This document shows positions 26,444 to 38,392 of a stretch of 64,000 nt of DNA, one piece after another. Within the stretch, counting starts at the first letter, position 1, and each line of letters starts with the position of its first letter. The notes under the pieces are model-generated. The model was given only the letters and a program-made list of their open reading frames with translations. It was not told where the DNA came from and ran no database searches. The translations under genes and the position numbers were made by a program. This stretch comes from Hirundichthys speculiger (Eukaryota; Chordata; Actinopteri; Beloniformes; Exocoetidae), in the NCBI GenBank assembly GCA_018398805.1, contig JAGFBZ010000289.1, positions 4,047,001-4,111,000 on the forward strand. Reading direction: 5' to 3'.

Positions 26444-29340
26444 CCTGTGTGACACAGAGAGCAAGATAGAGAGTCAGACTGTGTGACAGGCGGATGGTGT
26501 GTGTTTTTCGGAGACAAGTGTGTTTGTGCATCTGCTTGGATATGCATATGTATACACTGACTCAGATATGTGAAGTGTAACGTCTGACAGTCTTACTCAG
26601 TCGAGGCTGATAATCACACATCACAACACACACAGTTTTGAGCACGTTGCACTGATTGACACCAGAGACTTACCCTTAACTGAATTCTGAGCTACTGTTT
26701 AAGTTAAACCTAAACTTAAATTCGAACTGAGTGTTAACGCTAAAACTGAACGATTAGTGGGACTTGGAGTTTTTGTCCTTAAAGAAAGTCTCTCCACAAT
26801 GTCAGTGTGTAAACAGATTGTCTCCACAGCCTGAGTAATATACAATGACACACACGCATACACACACGGGCACACCCACATATTGCCAAGCAAGAATGTT
26901 ATAGTGGGATCCGTTACAGTACTTGCAAAACATTGCCCAGCCTCTGACAGCTTGGCTGGGATGACTTGGCGGATTCATCTGAGCAGTTTGGCTTCAATTC
27001 TTCCTTCTTGTTTATTCTCCCCACTTTTTCTTCATCAATCTCATTTAATCATTCATTCCCACACAGGGAGGGTATTGCCCACCTGGTCCCATTTCCCATG
27101 CTGGTGAGAGTCTAAAAGTTGAAACAATGGATGAGATGAGCTGTGGTTTCCTCACTTTGGTGTCATTTTGGGTTTCTTTGTACTTTCACCATCAATCGAG
27201 ATATGTCTGCTATTTGCACGGCTACAAAGTAGGCAAGTCGAGCATTGATTCTGTTTGTGTAAATGGAAAGAACTGGCATTAATGAAACACCAGCACGCCA
27301 GTGGTGTGAACCAACCTCTTTCAACCAGTGTTTCAGCTTTGTGCCACCTGCTCTCTAGTGGGTCTGTGATGTCACAGCACCCTGCAAAATCCAGCTACTA
27401 AGGGAAAGGAAATTTTAAGACCTTGACCAATCTAAATGGATAGCACTTTAGTGTTAGTAATGTTGCATTAATGCATCCTCTTCTAGAACAGCCTAGTAAC
27501 ACATGCATACTGTCCTTTTGTGGTTTATGCTTTTTATACTCCCTTAACTATTGCATATTACATGTTGTCATGTTATGACACACTATATTTTCATTCATTT
27601 TATTTTAATTCTACTGACAGTTCATATGCATTCTGATGTGATTCTGATCATTTAATAGTTGGTTCTTTTGCTTCTTTCTGACTTTGATCCCTTTTCTCTA
27701 CTTGGCTGCCTCTGTTTATGGGAACTGTGCCAACATGCCACAGCAGATTCACTGAATGTGAAAACTTGGCCAGAAAGTATAATTCTGCTTGTGTAGGAGT
27801 TTTATTTTAGTTGGTAGTGACTTCAGACACCCAAACAAATGCAGTCAAGCACAGATAAAAGTTTTTTTTTTTCCACTTTTTTTCCATAATATATCTAATT
27901 TAAAATCCAAATATTTAGTAAGTAATGAGGTACCATTTACCTAAATTCTAGTTTTACATGTGAGTACTAATATTGTTGCTGCTGAATGGCGCTAAACACA
28001 GAGGCCAAATTATCACAACTTAGCTCTAAAATAATAAATTATCATATGAAAAGAAAAAAAATTAAAATAAAATTTAGATGTAACAAATGCATTGGATGAA
28101 AATGTGCTCAGGTTTAATTATTTTTCAAGCACAAATGCAGAAATATAATTGATAAATGAGGGAAGGAAAGTCGCAGTAAAACTGTTTCATGCCGTTTGCC
28201 ATTGCAGTCCTCAGTTTCATGGAGCACTTCCAGCTGCTTTTACACACACACACAGTTATTCATATGTTCATTACATGTGTGTGAGTGGGCTGGCGAGAGA
28301 GCTGTGTATTTGAATTAGACCAAATGCGCGGTCTCCTCCTGTCCCTGCCCAGGTGCTGTGTGCCAGGCACTTCATTAGCCCGGCCCTGCAGATGGACGCT
28401 GATGCAAACGGGCTTTTTGAGCTTCATTCTTTGCGACTTGTTGTTCATTAAAATCAAATTATGTGTCAGGAAGCATAACTTGTACGTGGTGTAGTGTAGT
28501 TATTACTCAACAAGCTCTCTTGTCTTGCATCAGTGGATGTCTGTGTTTGTCTTACGGAGTCTGCCAGACTAATTCTGCTCATTCGATGCACCTGATGGCT
28601 ACATTTGTGAGGTTTTTTTTTTTTTTTTATGTATTTATTTCTTTATTTTGAGTCTCACCCCCTGGAGGTGTGACTTGTGCATAGATTGTTGACAGTGCTT
28701 CATACGACGTCAACAAACGTTATTGTACATTTTATTAATTTCTTTTGGACAGTATTGGACAATTCGGTGCTCTTACCTTAATGTGAGGCATAACGTAGCT
28801 ATTATGAACTAAGAAATAACATCAAATGTGTTTCTCCTCCATCCTATAGAGCACCGTGACTACTCTGAGTCTTTCCACAGTAAAATGGCTCTTCCATGTC
28901 TTCATAGCAGCTTTGTGAGGAAAAGCCTCATGATGTGCTGACTGACTTTTACAGGAAGATGTAGAGATGTGATGAGAAATGGCTGCGGCAGGAGTCAGTC
29001 GTTCATGATTTAAGAGTCGCATTAAGCTTTTCAGGGGGCTCTGGTTCAGTGAGAGTGGTTGTCCTCCCAAACGGGCAGTCGATGGTGCGATCCCCAGTCA
29101 GAAGCAAAATCACTTATGAAAAATGTTTCAGCTTCCTAACAACCAAACAACAAGCACCCAATAATATGTAGGGACCGAACTTTTTCAGAATAAAGCAGGT
29201 CTCGCTACAATCTTAGTGGGCTATAATTCAAAGAAAGAAAGAGTTAATTATCCAATTTATATACAGTGAGGGAGTCATTGGTCATAAAGTTTTGCTGGGA
29301 GACTGCGTATATGTGTCTGTGTGTGGGTGAAAAAGAAAAG

Positions 29341-29358
29341 AGAGAGAGAGAGAGAGAG
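29341..29358 (+). repeat. AG microsatellite
   Basis: Nine AG units. Confidence 0.9.
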
Positions 29359-32300
29359 CATTCAGTGATCTGATACATGTTGAGAGACAATCCATTGATT
29401 TGGCCAAAAGACCTTCCAGTATAGGTTTCTCTAATCATTTGCTTTGTCAAAGGTATTTTGATATCAGCTTTTCCCAGCACGTCTGCAGCCACAACAAATG
29501 TAACAGCCTTTGATTCACCTAAGGTTCATATTAATGAATTTGCTAGTCCTAGCAAGTTCAAATCAATACGTTGTCACATGGCTCCAGCTGAGCAAGAAAT
29601 AAGAGAAAACCCAGGCGCGGCAGCATCTCCTCAATCATCAGCAGAGTTGCCTCCTCTCCTTTTCCCGCCATTGACCACATATTGACCATTGATGGGGGAG
29701 AGAATTGATCGTCTCTCTTGCTCACTCTCCCTCAGAAGTGGCTCAACATGGGTAGATCACAGGGAACAGATGATAGATGGCCGATGCGGAACAGATGAAA
29801 GAAAAGGTGCGAGGGAATTAAGCCACCCAAAGTGGAGCAGTGTCTCCTCTAATTGGAGGCATCTGGGGGCTCTGAAATAATCAAGGAGAGAAGAAAAACT
29901 GACTCTTGCTCTGATAAAACTATTAGTAGGTTCTTAAACCAGTGAGGGATGAGCACATCACGACAGCATGCACAAGATGGAGAAATGCAAAATGGCTTTG
30001 TTGTCACCTTGAATAATTATAAAACAGAGTGCCTTTCTCCTGTAAGCTGATTATTCATATACACTCCTCTAAATAGCAACTGTGGGGCCTATCAGAAATT
30101 CTAAATTGTATATTTAGCTGTACAGTATATTAGTAAATATGCACTTTCATTGTAGCAGGTGGTATAGAAATTGTGTAACTCTGTTTTTTTTTTTTTTTGT
30201 TTTGTTTTTAATGAACCGATGAAACTCCATTCACAAACGTCATCAGACCATTAAGTGATCATTATGGTGCGTTATTGTGTCCATAGACACGGTCGAACAC
30301 GGAGACACGTGCCACTTCTCAGTCGGCTCAGTAGTGTCTTATCCTCCGTACATACTAGACACAGACATACAGATAGAGAATGAGATCATAGATTTTTCTG
30401 ACTACAGCCAAATTAAAAAGTCTCTGCTGTTCTCATCTTGTAAAAACAGAGGTTTTCGCCAACTCCCCAAAAGACTGTTATCATTCATCAACTTGCAGCC
30501 AGTTTCACCCGTGTCGCTCCTCTTCTTCCGATTGAATCCCAGTTTCTTGTTTGAACATGTGTGACTGATTTACTCCATTATCCCAACCCCCCCATAGCGC
30601 CCCCTTGTTTTGAGCAGAGTTATAGGTGATACAAAAGCGGTGAAGATGATGATGTATTAATAGACCTGCAAATGATAAATGAAGAAAATGTGTTGAGAAG
30701 GGCATTTAATGGCAAGAAGAGGTCTTTATTTATTTATTTATTTTTTTAGATTGAAAAAAGGCCGGGTAGATAACGGATGGGTGGATGGATTGAAAAAAGA
30801 AAGTAATTTATATGAAAAGAGATGAGCTTTTAGGGTGACCTTTAATACCAAAAATGTTGAATTTTTCAAAAGTCAGAAGGTGAGGTGTTGGATAGGTCAA
30901 CTGGACGGGCAGGTGCCCAGTGTAAAAGGGCCAAAGGTCCTCATGCAGACAGCCCAGGATCAAGGTCTGGGCTGTGGGCTCTTGTTGCTGTGTGTTGCTG
31001 TTTCTGCCCACTTTCCTGTCTTACCACTTTCAAAAAAAAAAAAGGAACCCACTAGTGCCCCTAAAGAGTCAAAAATCAGATGATTTTAGTTGCACTTTTT
31101 ATGGCGGAGAAGTTTTTCTGTGGTCCAAATGCTCCTGAAAATATCTCCTCCCTCCTTACAATGGTCGTTTTATCAACTGTGAGGGAGACTGTGAAGAGCC
31201 AAAGCTGTTTCATTATAAAAGACGGAAAGCATTACGAAATCAGTGAGGATTTTAAATATGTTTCAGCGTGCCAAGTCCACTTCATCGAGATGGCGTTTTT
31301 ATTTCCTCTGCTCTGCCTGCACCATGTCACGTCCTCAGAAGAGTCCTAACGGAGAATCATTGGGTCTTGTCAGCCAGTAGAAACTTAGACCATCAAAGAT
31401 AATTGCTTGCTAATGTTCAGTAAGCCTTGTAAGTCGCTGCAGATGAGCGTGGCTGCCAAACAGCCTCGCCAGGGGAAAGCACATCTATTCCCTTGGCTGT
31501 GGCCGGGGAAAAATTAATACTAAGCTCCTTTGGCCAGCCACTTCCAGTCGGGTGGTACAAACAATTACACAGTGGCCCACCAGAGCACAATTAATGAAAA
31601 ACGGAAGGACTGCCTTGTGTACACATTCTAACAAAGATGCATCTACTTGCTGGCGATACAAACAATTAAAAATTGTATGCAGTGAGCAGAAGTGGGAAAT
31701 TCATTTGAGTTCACTGGACGGTGAACTTCATGCAGATGGACCCCGTTGTAAAAATTTATCATTTTCAGCCCTCCACTCTGCCGTGTCCTCTGTTTACACG
31801 GTTGCCCCTATCTATATAATAGCTAATTAAAATATGCCACAAAAGAGACCAGGCACAAAAACTCATCATGTGTTTAAATATATGCCTAAATGGTAGTCTA
31901 TAGTGCTTTAAGGTGAATCAAGCATAGGGTTTGGGGTGTATATTTCATTTGATGTTTACAAAGTAATTCTGCTGTTTTTATCACCAACAAAACTGATCAC
32001 GACTGAACTTCTCATTTTTGTATATTATAAAGCAGATAAAGATATATTATATTTCAGATGGTAACAACAGTAGGAAACATTCTTAATAAACACTGAGGCA
32101 TGAAGAATGTAAAAAATATATCGTGAAAAAAAAAAGGAGGAATTAGAAAAGAATTGCAGCCTGATGTCCTGAGATGGCTGCTCATTGGGATAATTGGTTT
32201 GTCCTTTTGTCAAAGTCCTGCTGGATGACATGGGATGGCTCCAGTTCTGTAGCGGGAAGACATCTGTAAACTCATATATGAAACTTTGTTCACTTCGACA

Positions 32301-32502
32301 GTGTTCATCTCACTGAACTCTACTGTCATTGCTGACTGTATGGATAAGCTACTGTACTGGGAGGGTTGCCTTTAAGTTTACATACAAACAGCCACTGAAT
32401 GCATGTGTAACATAGCAAGAACAATGCATCAATTGTCAGTGTCACATTTCAAACAACTTGGTGGAAAGCTGGAACATGAACAGAGAAAGGAGCTTGGTTC
32501 AT

Positions 32503-32865
32503 TCATCCATCCATCATCTATGACCGCTTAATCCTCTGCAGAGTCACGGGAATCTGCTGGAGCCCATACCAGGCCCATCCCAGCGCTCTTCGGGTGAAAG
32601 GCAGGGGTCCACCCTGGACAGGTCACCAGTCCATCGCAGGGCCATGTGTAGACAAACAACCATACACACTCACAATCACTCCTAGCAATTTAAAACCACC
32701 GATTAACCTGACATGCATGTCTTTGGACTGTGGGAAGAAGCCGGAGTACCAGAGAGGAACCCACGCAAGCACTGGGAGAACATGGAAACTCCACACAGAG
32801 GTTCGAACCAGGAACCTTCTTGCTGTGAGGCAACAGTGCTGACCACTAAGCCACAGTGCTGCCCC
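32503..32865 (-). mobile_element. tRNA-derived SINE, full length, with perfect target-site duplication
   Basis: This copy reads 5' to 3' on the minus strand. Its head GGGCAGCACTG lies at the high-coordinate end. The tRNA-like region has an A box TGGCTTAGTGG and a B box GGTTCGAACCT spaced as in Pol III genes. A body follows with ACTCCGGCTTCTTCCCACAG and CCCTGCGATGGACTGGTGAC, and the tail is rich in GATG repeats. The 12-bp sequence AGCTTGGTTCAT occurs exactly at 32491-32502 and at 32866-32877, directly flanking the element. That shows insertion by target-primed reverse transcription and preservation of both ends. Relatives at 5.6, 11.2 and 61.9 kb are partial. The family is common in teleosts, but I do not assign a Repbase name. 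Confidence 0.88.
32799..32853 (-). promoter_or_regulatory. Internal Pol III promoter (A and B boxes) of the SINE
   Basis: The A box (TGGCTTAGTGG, 32843-32853) fits TRGCNNAGYGG at every position. The B box (GGTTCGAACCT, 32799-32809) fits GGTTCGANNCC except for its last base. They are about 33 bp apart. Confidence 0.75.
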
Positions 32866-33384
32866 AGCTTGGTTCATATTTATCAAACTAACGATACAAA
32901 TTATACTAAAGTGCTCTAGAGCGTAGAGTGTGCTGGATAAATTATTAACTCTCAAATTTTATATGAGGCATAGCAAACTGTTCTGCTGAGTTTGAAATAG
33001 CTGTTCCACCCGATCTGGGCTTTGGTCCATATGTGAAAACAAAGAAAATGGAGAAAAGGAACCTCCCATTGTCATTTTTTGCAGCAGTCAGAGGTCATGC
33101 TCCTGAAAAAGCATGTTTTGGACCCTTAAACCCATCTTCCACTGCCGCCTACATTCTACATCCTACCATGTGTTGTTGGATAACACAACTTCTTCTGTGT
33201 GACCTTAGAGGTATTTGTGCGCTGTGGTACAGGAGGGTAAAAACTGTTATAGAGCTGCATGAAAGTAAGAATCTGTGCGCTTTCATGAGACTGGAGTGAA
33301 AGATACCCAGGCCTGTCCAGTATGACCCTCGTCCTGCTCCTCTTCCTTTGGAACGTTGCAGCTCCAGATTTTTCATTGCAACCT

Positions 33385-33560
33385 GCAAATACAGTACCCT
33401 TGCCCATTCGCGGTTCACCGTTCGCGGTTCCGCATACTCATGGATTTTGCTCGCAAAGTGTTTTTTTCATAATGTATTTGAATCTTGGCAATTTCGGCAA
33501 TTTTGTAAATTTCTTAGGCCATTTTTTAGCAGAAAAACGCTCACATTCACCCTAACTAGT
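33385..33560 (+). mobile_element. Possible pogo/Tigger-like transposon end
   Basis: ATACAGTACCCTTGCCCATT is followed by CGCGGTTCACCGTTCGCGGT. This resembles the CAGT-starting, CG-rich inverted ends of pogo/Tigger-type elements, which usually read 'ATTCGCGG'. A matching right end was not found. The assignment is weak. Confidence 0.35.
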
Positions 33561-35355
33561 AAATAATTTTAAAATAACAATGTCAGTCAATATACTACAA
33601 TATACATTATTATTCTATTTATGTATATTTTTATTATTATTATTATTAATAAATATTATCAGACTACAAAATTAAAATGTTTTTAATTTATCATTACTAC
33701 TCTACTACTGTATTAATGAGCAAGAATGCCTTTAGAATGTGTTTGGGAAGCATATTTTAGCGTATATGATACCATAGGCCTTTTAAAACTGCATTAACAA
33801 TTCCGGGGGGTGGGGGCGGGGGTATTCACTTAGTCAGTCAGATGAAATGTACTGTTACTGTTAGACACAAACCTTGTAAGTCTAAAACCATGGCATGAGG
33901 AAAAATAAATAAATGAATAAAAAAATAATGTTTCAGTCAGAGGCTGTCACGGATCCTTTTCCATGCTCAAACCCACATTCCAACATGACCAATAGCATTG
34001 CTTTATGAATGATCTACGTTAATATTCAATGGATAATCTAAGTAGAGAAGAATGAAGACGAGGTTGTCATCTCAAGTGGCACATGAGTTAATTAGAACAA
34101 TATGACATTCTTTAATATGAGCCATCTTTAATAAACACAACCGTGGCATCAAGACTTGTTCCATTTTGCTCCCTGCAGCTCTCTGCCACTTATATTGCTG
34201 AGTCTGATATTGTATCACACGTTGTATTGTCCCTTTCCTCTAATAAGAGCAGAGATTACAAGCAACATTGAATTCACCGTCCGCTAGCCAGCTTATTGCT
34301 TGGCAGGCTCATGTTTTAACTTATATCTTTTTAAGCGTTGACCCCCTGCTATTTACATTCATCTGCTAAGCCTTAAAACAAATTATAATCGATCTGGGGT
34401 GCGATGAAAAAGATGGTCTTGCTGCAAATTAAAAGGAATGCAAGGTGACAAGGACAGCAGAATCCCAATCAGCTCCTCCCGGAGTGTGAGGGGCAATAAA
34501 AACGAGGCCATTAACCCGTACAAGACAATTACGACAGAGTTGTTGAATATAAGCAGACACTTGTTTTTTCTCACGCTGAACAAAAAAAAAAACAAACGAA
34601 AAAAAACTGTTGGGGAAAAACATTCATTGAAAAAAAATGATTCAGTGCTCTTCAGCAGGAATTAAAAAAAAATAAAAGAATGAATAAATGAAAGCACGTA
34701 TTTACCAACAACACTGGCTCCTTTTCTAAAAATCTATGCTTTGTGTCATATGGGCTTTAACAAGTTGGATTTCTGTCTTCTCAAAGGCTTTGCCCGCAAG
34801 CAATGCCCCTAGGTAGCTGAATCTGCTAAAATGTTTCTCACAGAGATGCTCAAAAATTTCAAATATGAAAAAAAGGAAAAAAAATCCCTCATTTTAATTC
34901 TCATTATAGACCGACAACATACTGTAGATTTGTTTGATATAAAAAATCTATGCATTCAAAGGAACAGAATGCAGGAGTGTCATCCTGTCAGCTTGGCAAA
35001 CATTCAACCTGTCTGCCTGTTGGTGTGTGTGAGCAGTTTTATGGAATAAATTATTTTAATGCGTTGACAGCTTGAGACATGTCTGTTGTATGTAACATTT
35101 AGTCTGAATGACAATTCCCATCACTGTCAGATGACCTGCAGGAAGCAGATACCAAGAGATGCATCCTTGTGGAGGAAGTCATCTGTGTCAGACTTAAATT
35201 GCTGTCGTTAAAGATGAGAAATTGGAGAAATTTTAAAGAAAAAAAAGTAGATAATGATCCCAGTGAAACAAATGAAACAAGTATATAGTATAGTTTGGTA
35301 TTGTAGTGTTGTTTTGTATTATGTGAGAAAAATGCTCACATCTTATACATCTATC
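33561..35355. other. Intron sequence, strongly AT-rich in part; no gene seen
   Basis: 33560-33720 is dominated by ATT/TAT low complexity. 34040-34560 is more complex and could hold a conserved non-coding element. No exon found. Confidence 0.5.
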
Positions 35356-35359
35356 AAAG

Positions 35360-36115
35360 GTAAAAGTATATTAACCTTTGCTGTCATAATGTCATAATCT
35401 GATGTGACCCCTTTTGCAGCATTAACTACAAATAAATGGGTCTCATAAGTATTGATTAGTCCTCCACAATGTTTGGGAACATTGCTTTTAGTACTGATGA
35501 TATTACGGCTATTTAAAAAAATGTTGCTGCATGAGAGCCTCCTGGGAAAATGAACTTACTGGAGTGCTTTTATGTATAGGATCAAGTGCACAACAGCACT
35601 GTAGCAAGTTCATTTTAAGTTAACAGCATATAAGCGTACCCTTGCAATTGCTGAAAAGACTTTGTTCATATTAGGCTAGTCTATGGTCTATAATCAACAA
35701 GCTCATTAGTGACAGCTTCAGTGGATCTAAAATCTGTCTCTTGTAGTTTTGGGACTGGAGCACTGGCACCATCTCCAGTGATGTGGAATCTTGGCTAGGC
35801 TTGTCGGTCCTTTTTTTAGCGCCGTCCAAACCACCTCTTGGCATGTTGGTGAGGTTTCTTCACATAAACTGCTGACTTGAGGTCCTTCCAAATTGATTAT
35901 TTTAAATAAGGCCAGCATTTTGACCTTTCCTTTCCAAAATATTAACTTCATTATTCATTAATCATCCTTTGGTAGAACCGCTTTGAGTGCTTTGAGTTGT
36001 TGTGCTGCAGTTGTCGACCCACAGACAGGTGATCTGGCTTCAACCTGCAGAACGTGCTGGTTTAACATGGAAGGAAATTGTTCATCAATTATGACAACCT
36101 GGAGGTAATATTCAA
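35360..36115 (-). mobile_element. Decayed DNA-transposon remnants
   Basis: Two blocks resemble parts of one fish DNA-transposon family read antisense. 35370-35490 contains ACCTTTGCTGTCATAATGTC, CCCCTTTTGCAGCATTAACT and TCCTCCACAATGTTTGGGAA. 35960-36070 contains ATCCTTTGGTAGAACCGCTT and TGTGCTGCAGTTGTCGACCC. Between them is sequence I cannot assign. No usable frame remains. Confidence 0.4.
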
Positions 36116-36130
36116 AAACCCCCGTCTTTC

Positions 36131-37258
36131 ACAAACAGGACGGGCTTTTAATTAGGAATGCACTGTTTTCTTTCCTCCAAACAGAATGCTTCTAATTTAA
36201 CCCAAATAAATGAGTGTATATCTGGTTTTAACTTAGCTTTCATCCAACTTTTTTCTTTTGGTTTTACAAACAGACTAATTCCAAAAATGTGTTTGTCAAG
36301 CATGCTATTGCACCGCTAAAATGTTGATGCCAAAAGCAGACGGCGCTTTTACTCACTGGCAGCTGTGAACGTCACCTGCAGTAATGTAATGCTGTTTGGC
36401 TGTTTAAAAGGAAGACAACACGTCGAAGACCTCAGCTGTGTAGTAACACTTTGAATTGATTGATGACAAGACAGAGGCAATCTGCCAAATATGCATTTTC
36501 AATCCAGCCTCCCACCGTGGCACGACAGCCGTGAAAAATCACTGGGATGCTTTAAGTGCCACTTACTCGTATAATCAACTATATGGTAAGTAGTTGATAA
36601 TAAGTGGCTGCTAACACACTTAGCTACGCCTGCTACATTTACCAAGATGAAGATGTTTTTTATCAGCAGCAACACTTGTTGCACAGAACTTACACGTGAC
36701 TCTTGAGAACTTAAGACTGAAACTATACAGGGTACGGCTAATGGCTAACGGGGTTTTGCAGAGCTATAAAGTTCAAGTCCCTCAGAGATACGTGCTGTGT
36801 AGTTAGGTTTGTTGTATTCAATATAAGTGCATTTACAAAATAGTTACTTGTCTCCTATAATGCATCATATATAATAACATAGGATATATTCCATAAAAGC
36901 AATGTCAAGATAAATTTATAACTCTGAGCTGACACAGTATGACGAATTCAACAAACATTGTGGACCAGCTGAACTCATGGCTTTACAAAAAAAAAAAAAA
37001 AAAAACTGAGCACACATGTTTTGCACTAGGATTTTATTAATCACTTCCCAACAACAAAAGGTGAAAAATGTGAGATTGGTTTGTGTTTCAGTGTGAAATA
37101 TGAGATTGTGTTTTAGTTAGTTAGTTATTCGCTTTCAGGAAATTCACTTTCACAGACTCTGATCTCACAGGTATGCAACGCCTTACATACGTTGGCGAGA
37201 AAACGAAAAGAGAAACAATATTCACAAACATAGGATTCACTTCAGCAGTGACTAATTA

Positions 37259-37311
<53 letters not shown>

Positions 37312-37428
37312 ATCAGATTATTCATAAAGGATATTTAATTAACTAATTTGCTCATAAATTACTTATAAGCATTTATGATCGTAACAAGTTAATTATTGAT
37401 TATTTAGTGAATGCTTATAAATTAGGTT
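36131..37428. other. Intron sequence; no gene seen
   Basis: No exon or RNA gene recognised. Contains a poly-A run at 36987-37006 and an AC/AT microsatellite. 37310-37436 is very AT-rich. Confidence 0.5.
37267..37311 (+). repeat. AC microsatellite followed by AT run
   Basis: Seventeen AC units and then about five AT units. Confidence 0.95.
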
Positions 37429-37436
37429 ACTTATAT

Positions 37437-37831
37437 CAGAGACGCCGCAACGGGGTACGCATACTAGGCAATTGCCTAGGGCCCCGAGCTGGAAGGGGCC
37501 CCAGGACAGCGGTGACATTGGTCCTTTTGTCAATGACAAAATGACTGAACTGCTTTAGACACTGCAACGACATGGATATGGAACCAAAGACCACTAACTA
37601 TTTATTTTAACTTTTTTAATTTTTTGCTTGATTGTGTTTTTGTCCAACTTTGCACATTTCAAATGTGTTTGTTATGTTTTATTGTATTTTAAGTGTTCTT
37701 ACATTATTGTGCACTTCTGTTATTTAAAATAAAAGATTTTTGGATTGAATGATTTTCTTGGTGTTTTGGGGCCGGGAGGGCCTCCATGCTCAGTCTTGCC
37801 TAGGGCCCCAAGGTGACTAGAAACGGCCCTG
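37437..37831. mobile_element. Small hAT-like MITE with 'CCTAGGGCCCC' subterminal motif
   Basis: The left end CAGAGACGCC and the reverse of the right end CAGGGCCGTT form a diverged inverted pair. Each end has an inner GCCTAGGGCCCC block, at about 37472 and 37798. The flanks ACTTATAT (37429-37436) and CTTATAAT (37832-37839) look like an 8-bp duplication with a one-base shift. At 395 bp it has no coding capacity. Confidence 0.6.
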
Positions 37832-37839
37832 CTTATAAT

Positions 37840-38384
37840 CATATTTATAGACATGGATAGAGAAAAACTGCGCAACACCGAAGGAATGTCGTCTGCACGA
37901 GTGTGGTTCCCACGTGACGCAGAATGACGGAGGTTCACACCCGTGCGTTGTGGTTCACACACGAGACAGGAGTGTGCAAGAGAAGTACGGCAGATGGAAA
38001 ACAACTTGTATGGCAGTGGGGGGGAAGGGAAACCTTTTAAATATAAATAAAATAGGGAAGCAGTTTATTTGCCAACTTGTCACTCAATTTAAATTGTGTC
38101 CCACAACTGAGGTCTCTGTCGTGCTGTCATCATCTTGACGCTTGAAATGAACTAAAGCATTGCCGAAAGTGATGTTTGTAGCTGCAAGTGAGTGGTGAGT
38201 GAGAAAGCCGCTACTGGCTGGTTGCAAAAGAAGAAGAAGGAAAAAAAGAACACAGATAAATGAAAACCGAGCATATCCAGATATGTGAGTAGTCCAGCCC
38301 TGGAAAGATCTCACTTGGAATGAACACTTTTTAGTTATCAAAGAGACATTTCCAGGGGACATGCTCTATTATTAATATCACTTT
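37840..38384. other. Intron sequence; no gene seen
   Basis: No exon or transposon recognised between the two hAT-type insertions. Confidence 0.5.
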
Positions 38385-38392
38385 GTAGTATG

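Larger units (their letters stand above)
23752..32490. other. Intron sequence, largely repeat-poor; no gene seen
   Basis: Long unique tract with a GT repeat at 26422-26443, an AG repeat at 29341-29358, poly-T runs at 24550-24570 and 28612-28628, and a SINE-tail-like GGATGG stretch at 30760-30792. I find no exon. Several blocks (24365-24480, 28290-28460, 29455-29700, 31430-31610) are unusually free of low-complexity sequence and are possible conserved elements; see the findings. Confidence 0.5.

Noticed and set aside
26095..26547. 150-codon open frame on the minus strand
   Set aside because: It runs through a GT microsatellite and is rich in THTHTH-type low complexity; no domain, splice sites or family match.
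32503..32865. A functional tRNA gene at the A/B-box region
   Set aside because: The boxes belong to a SINE head; the sequence lacks a foldable acceptor stem and anticodon arm.
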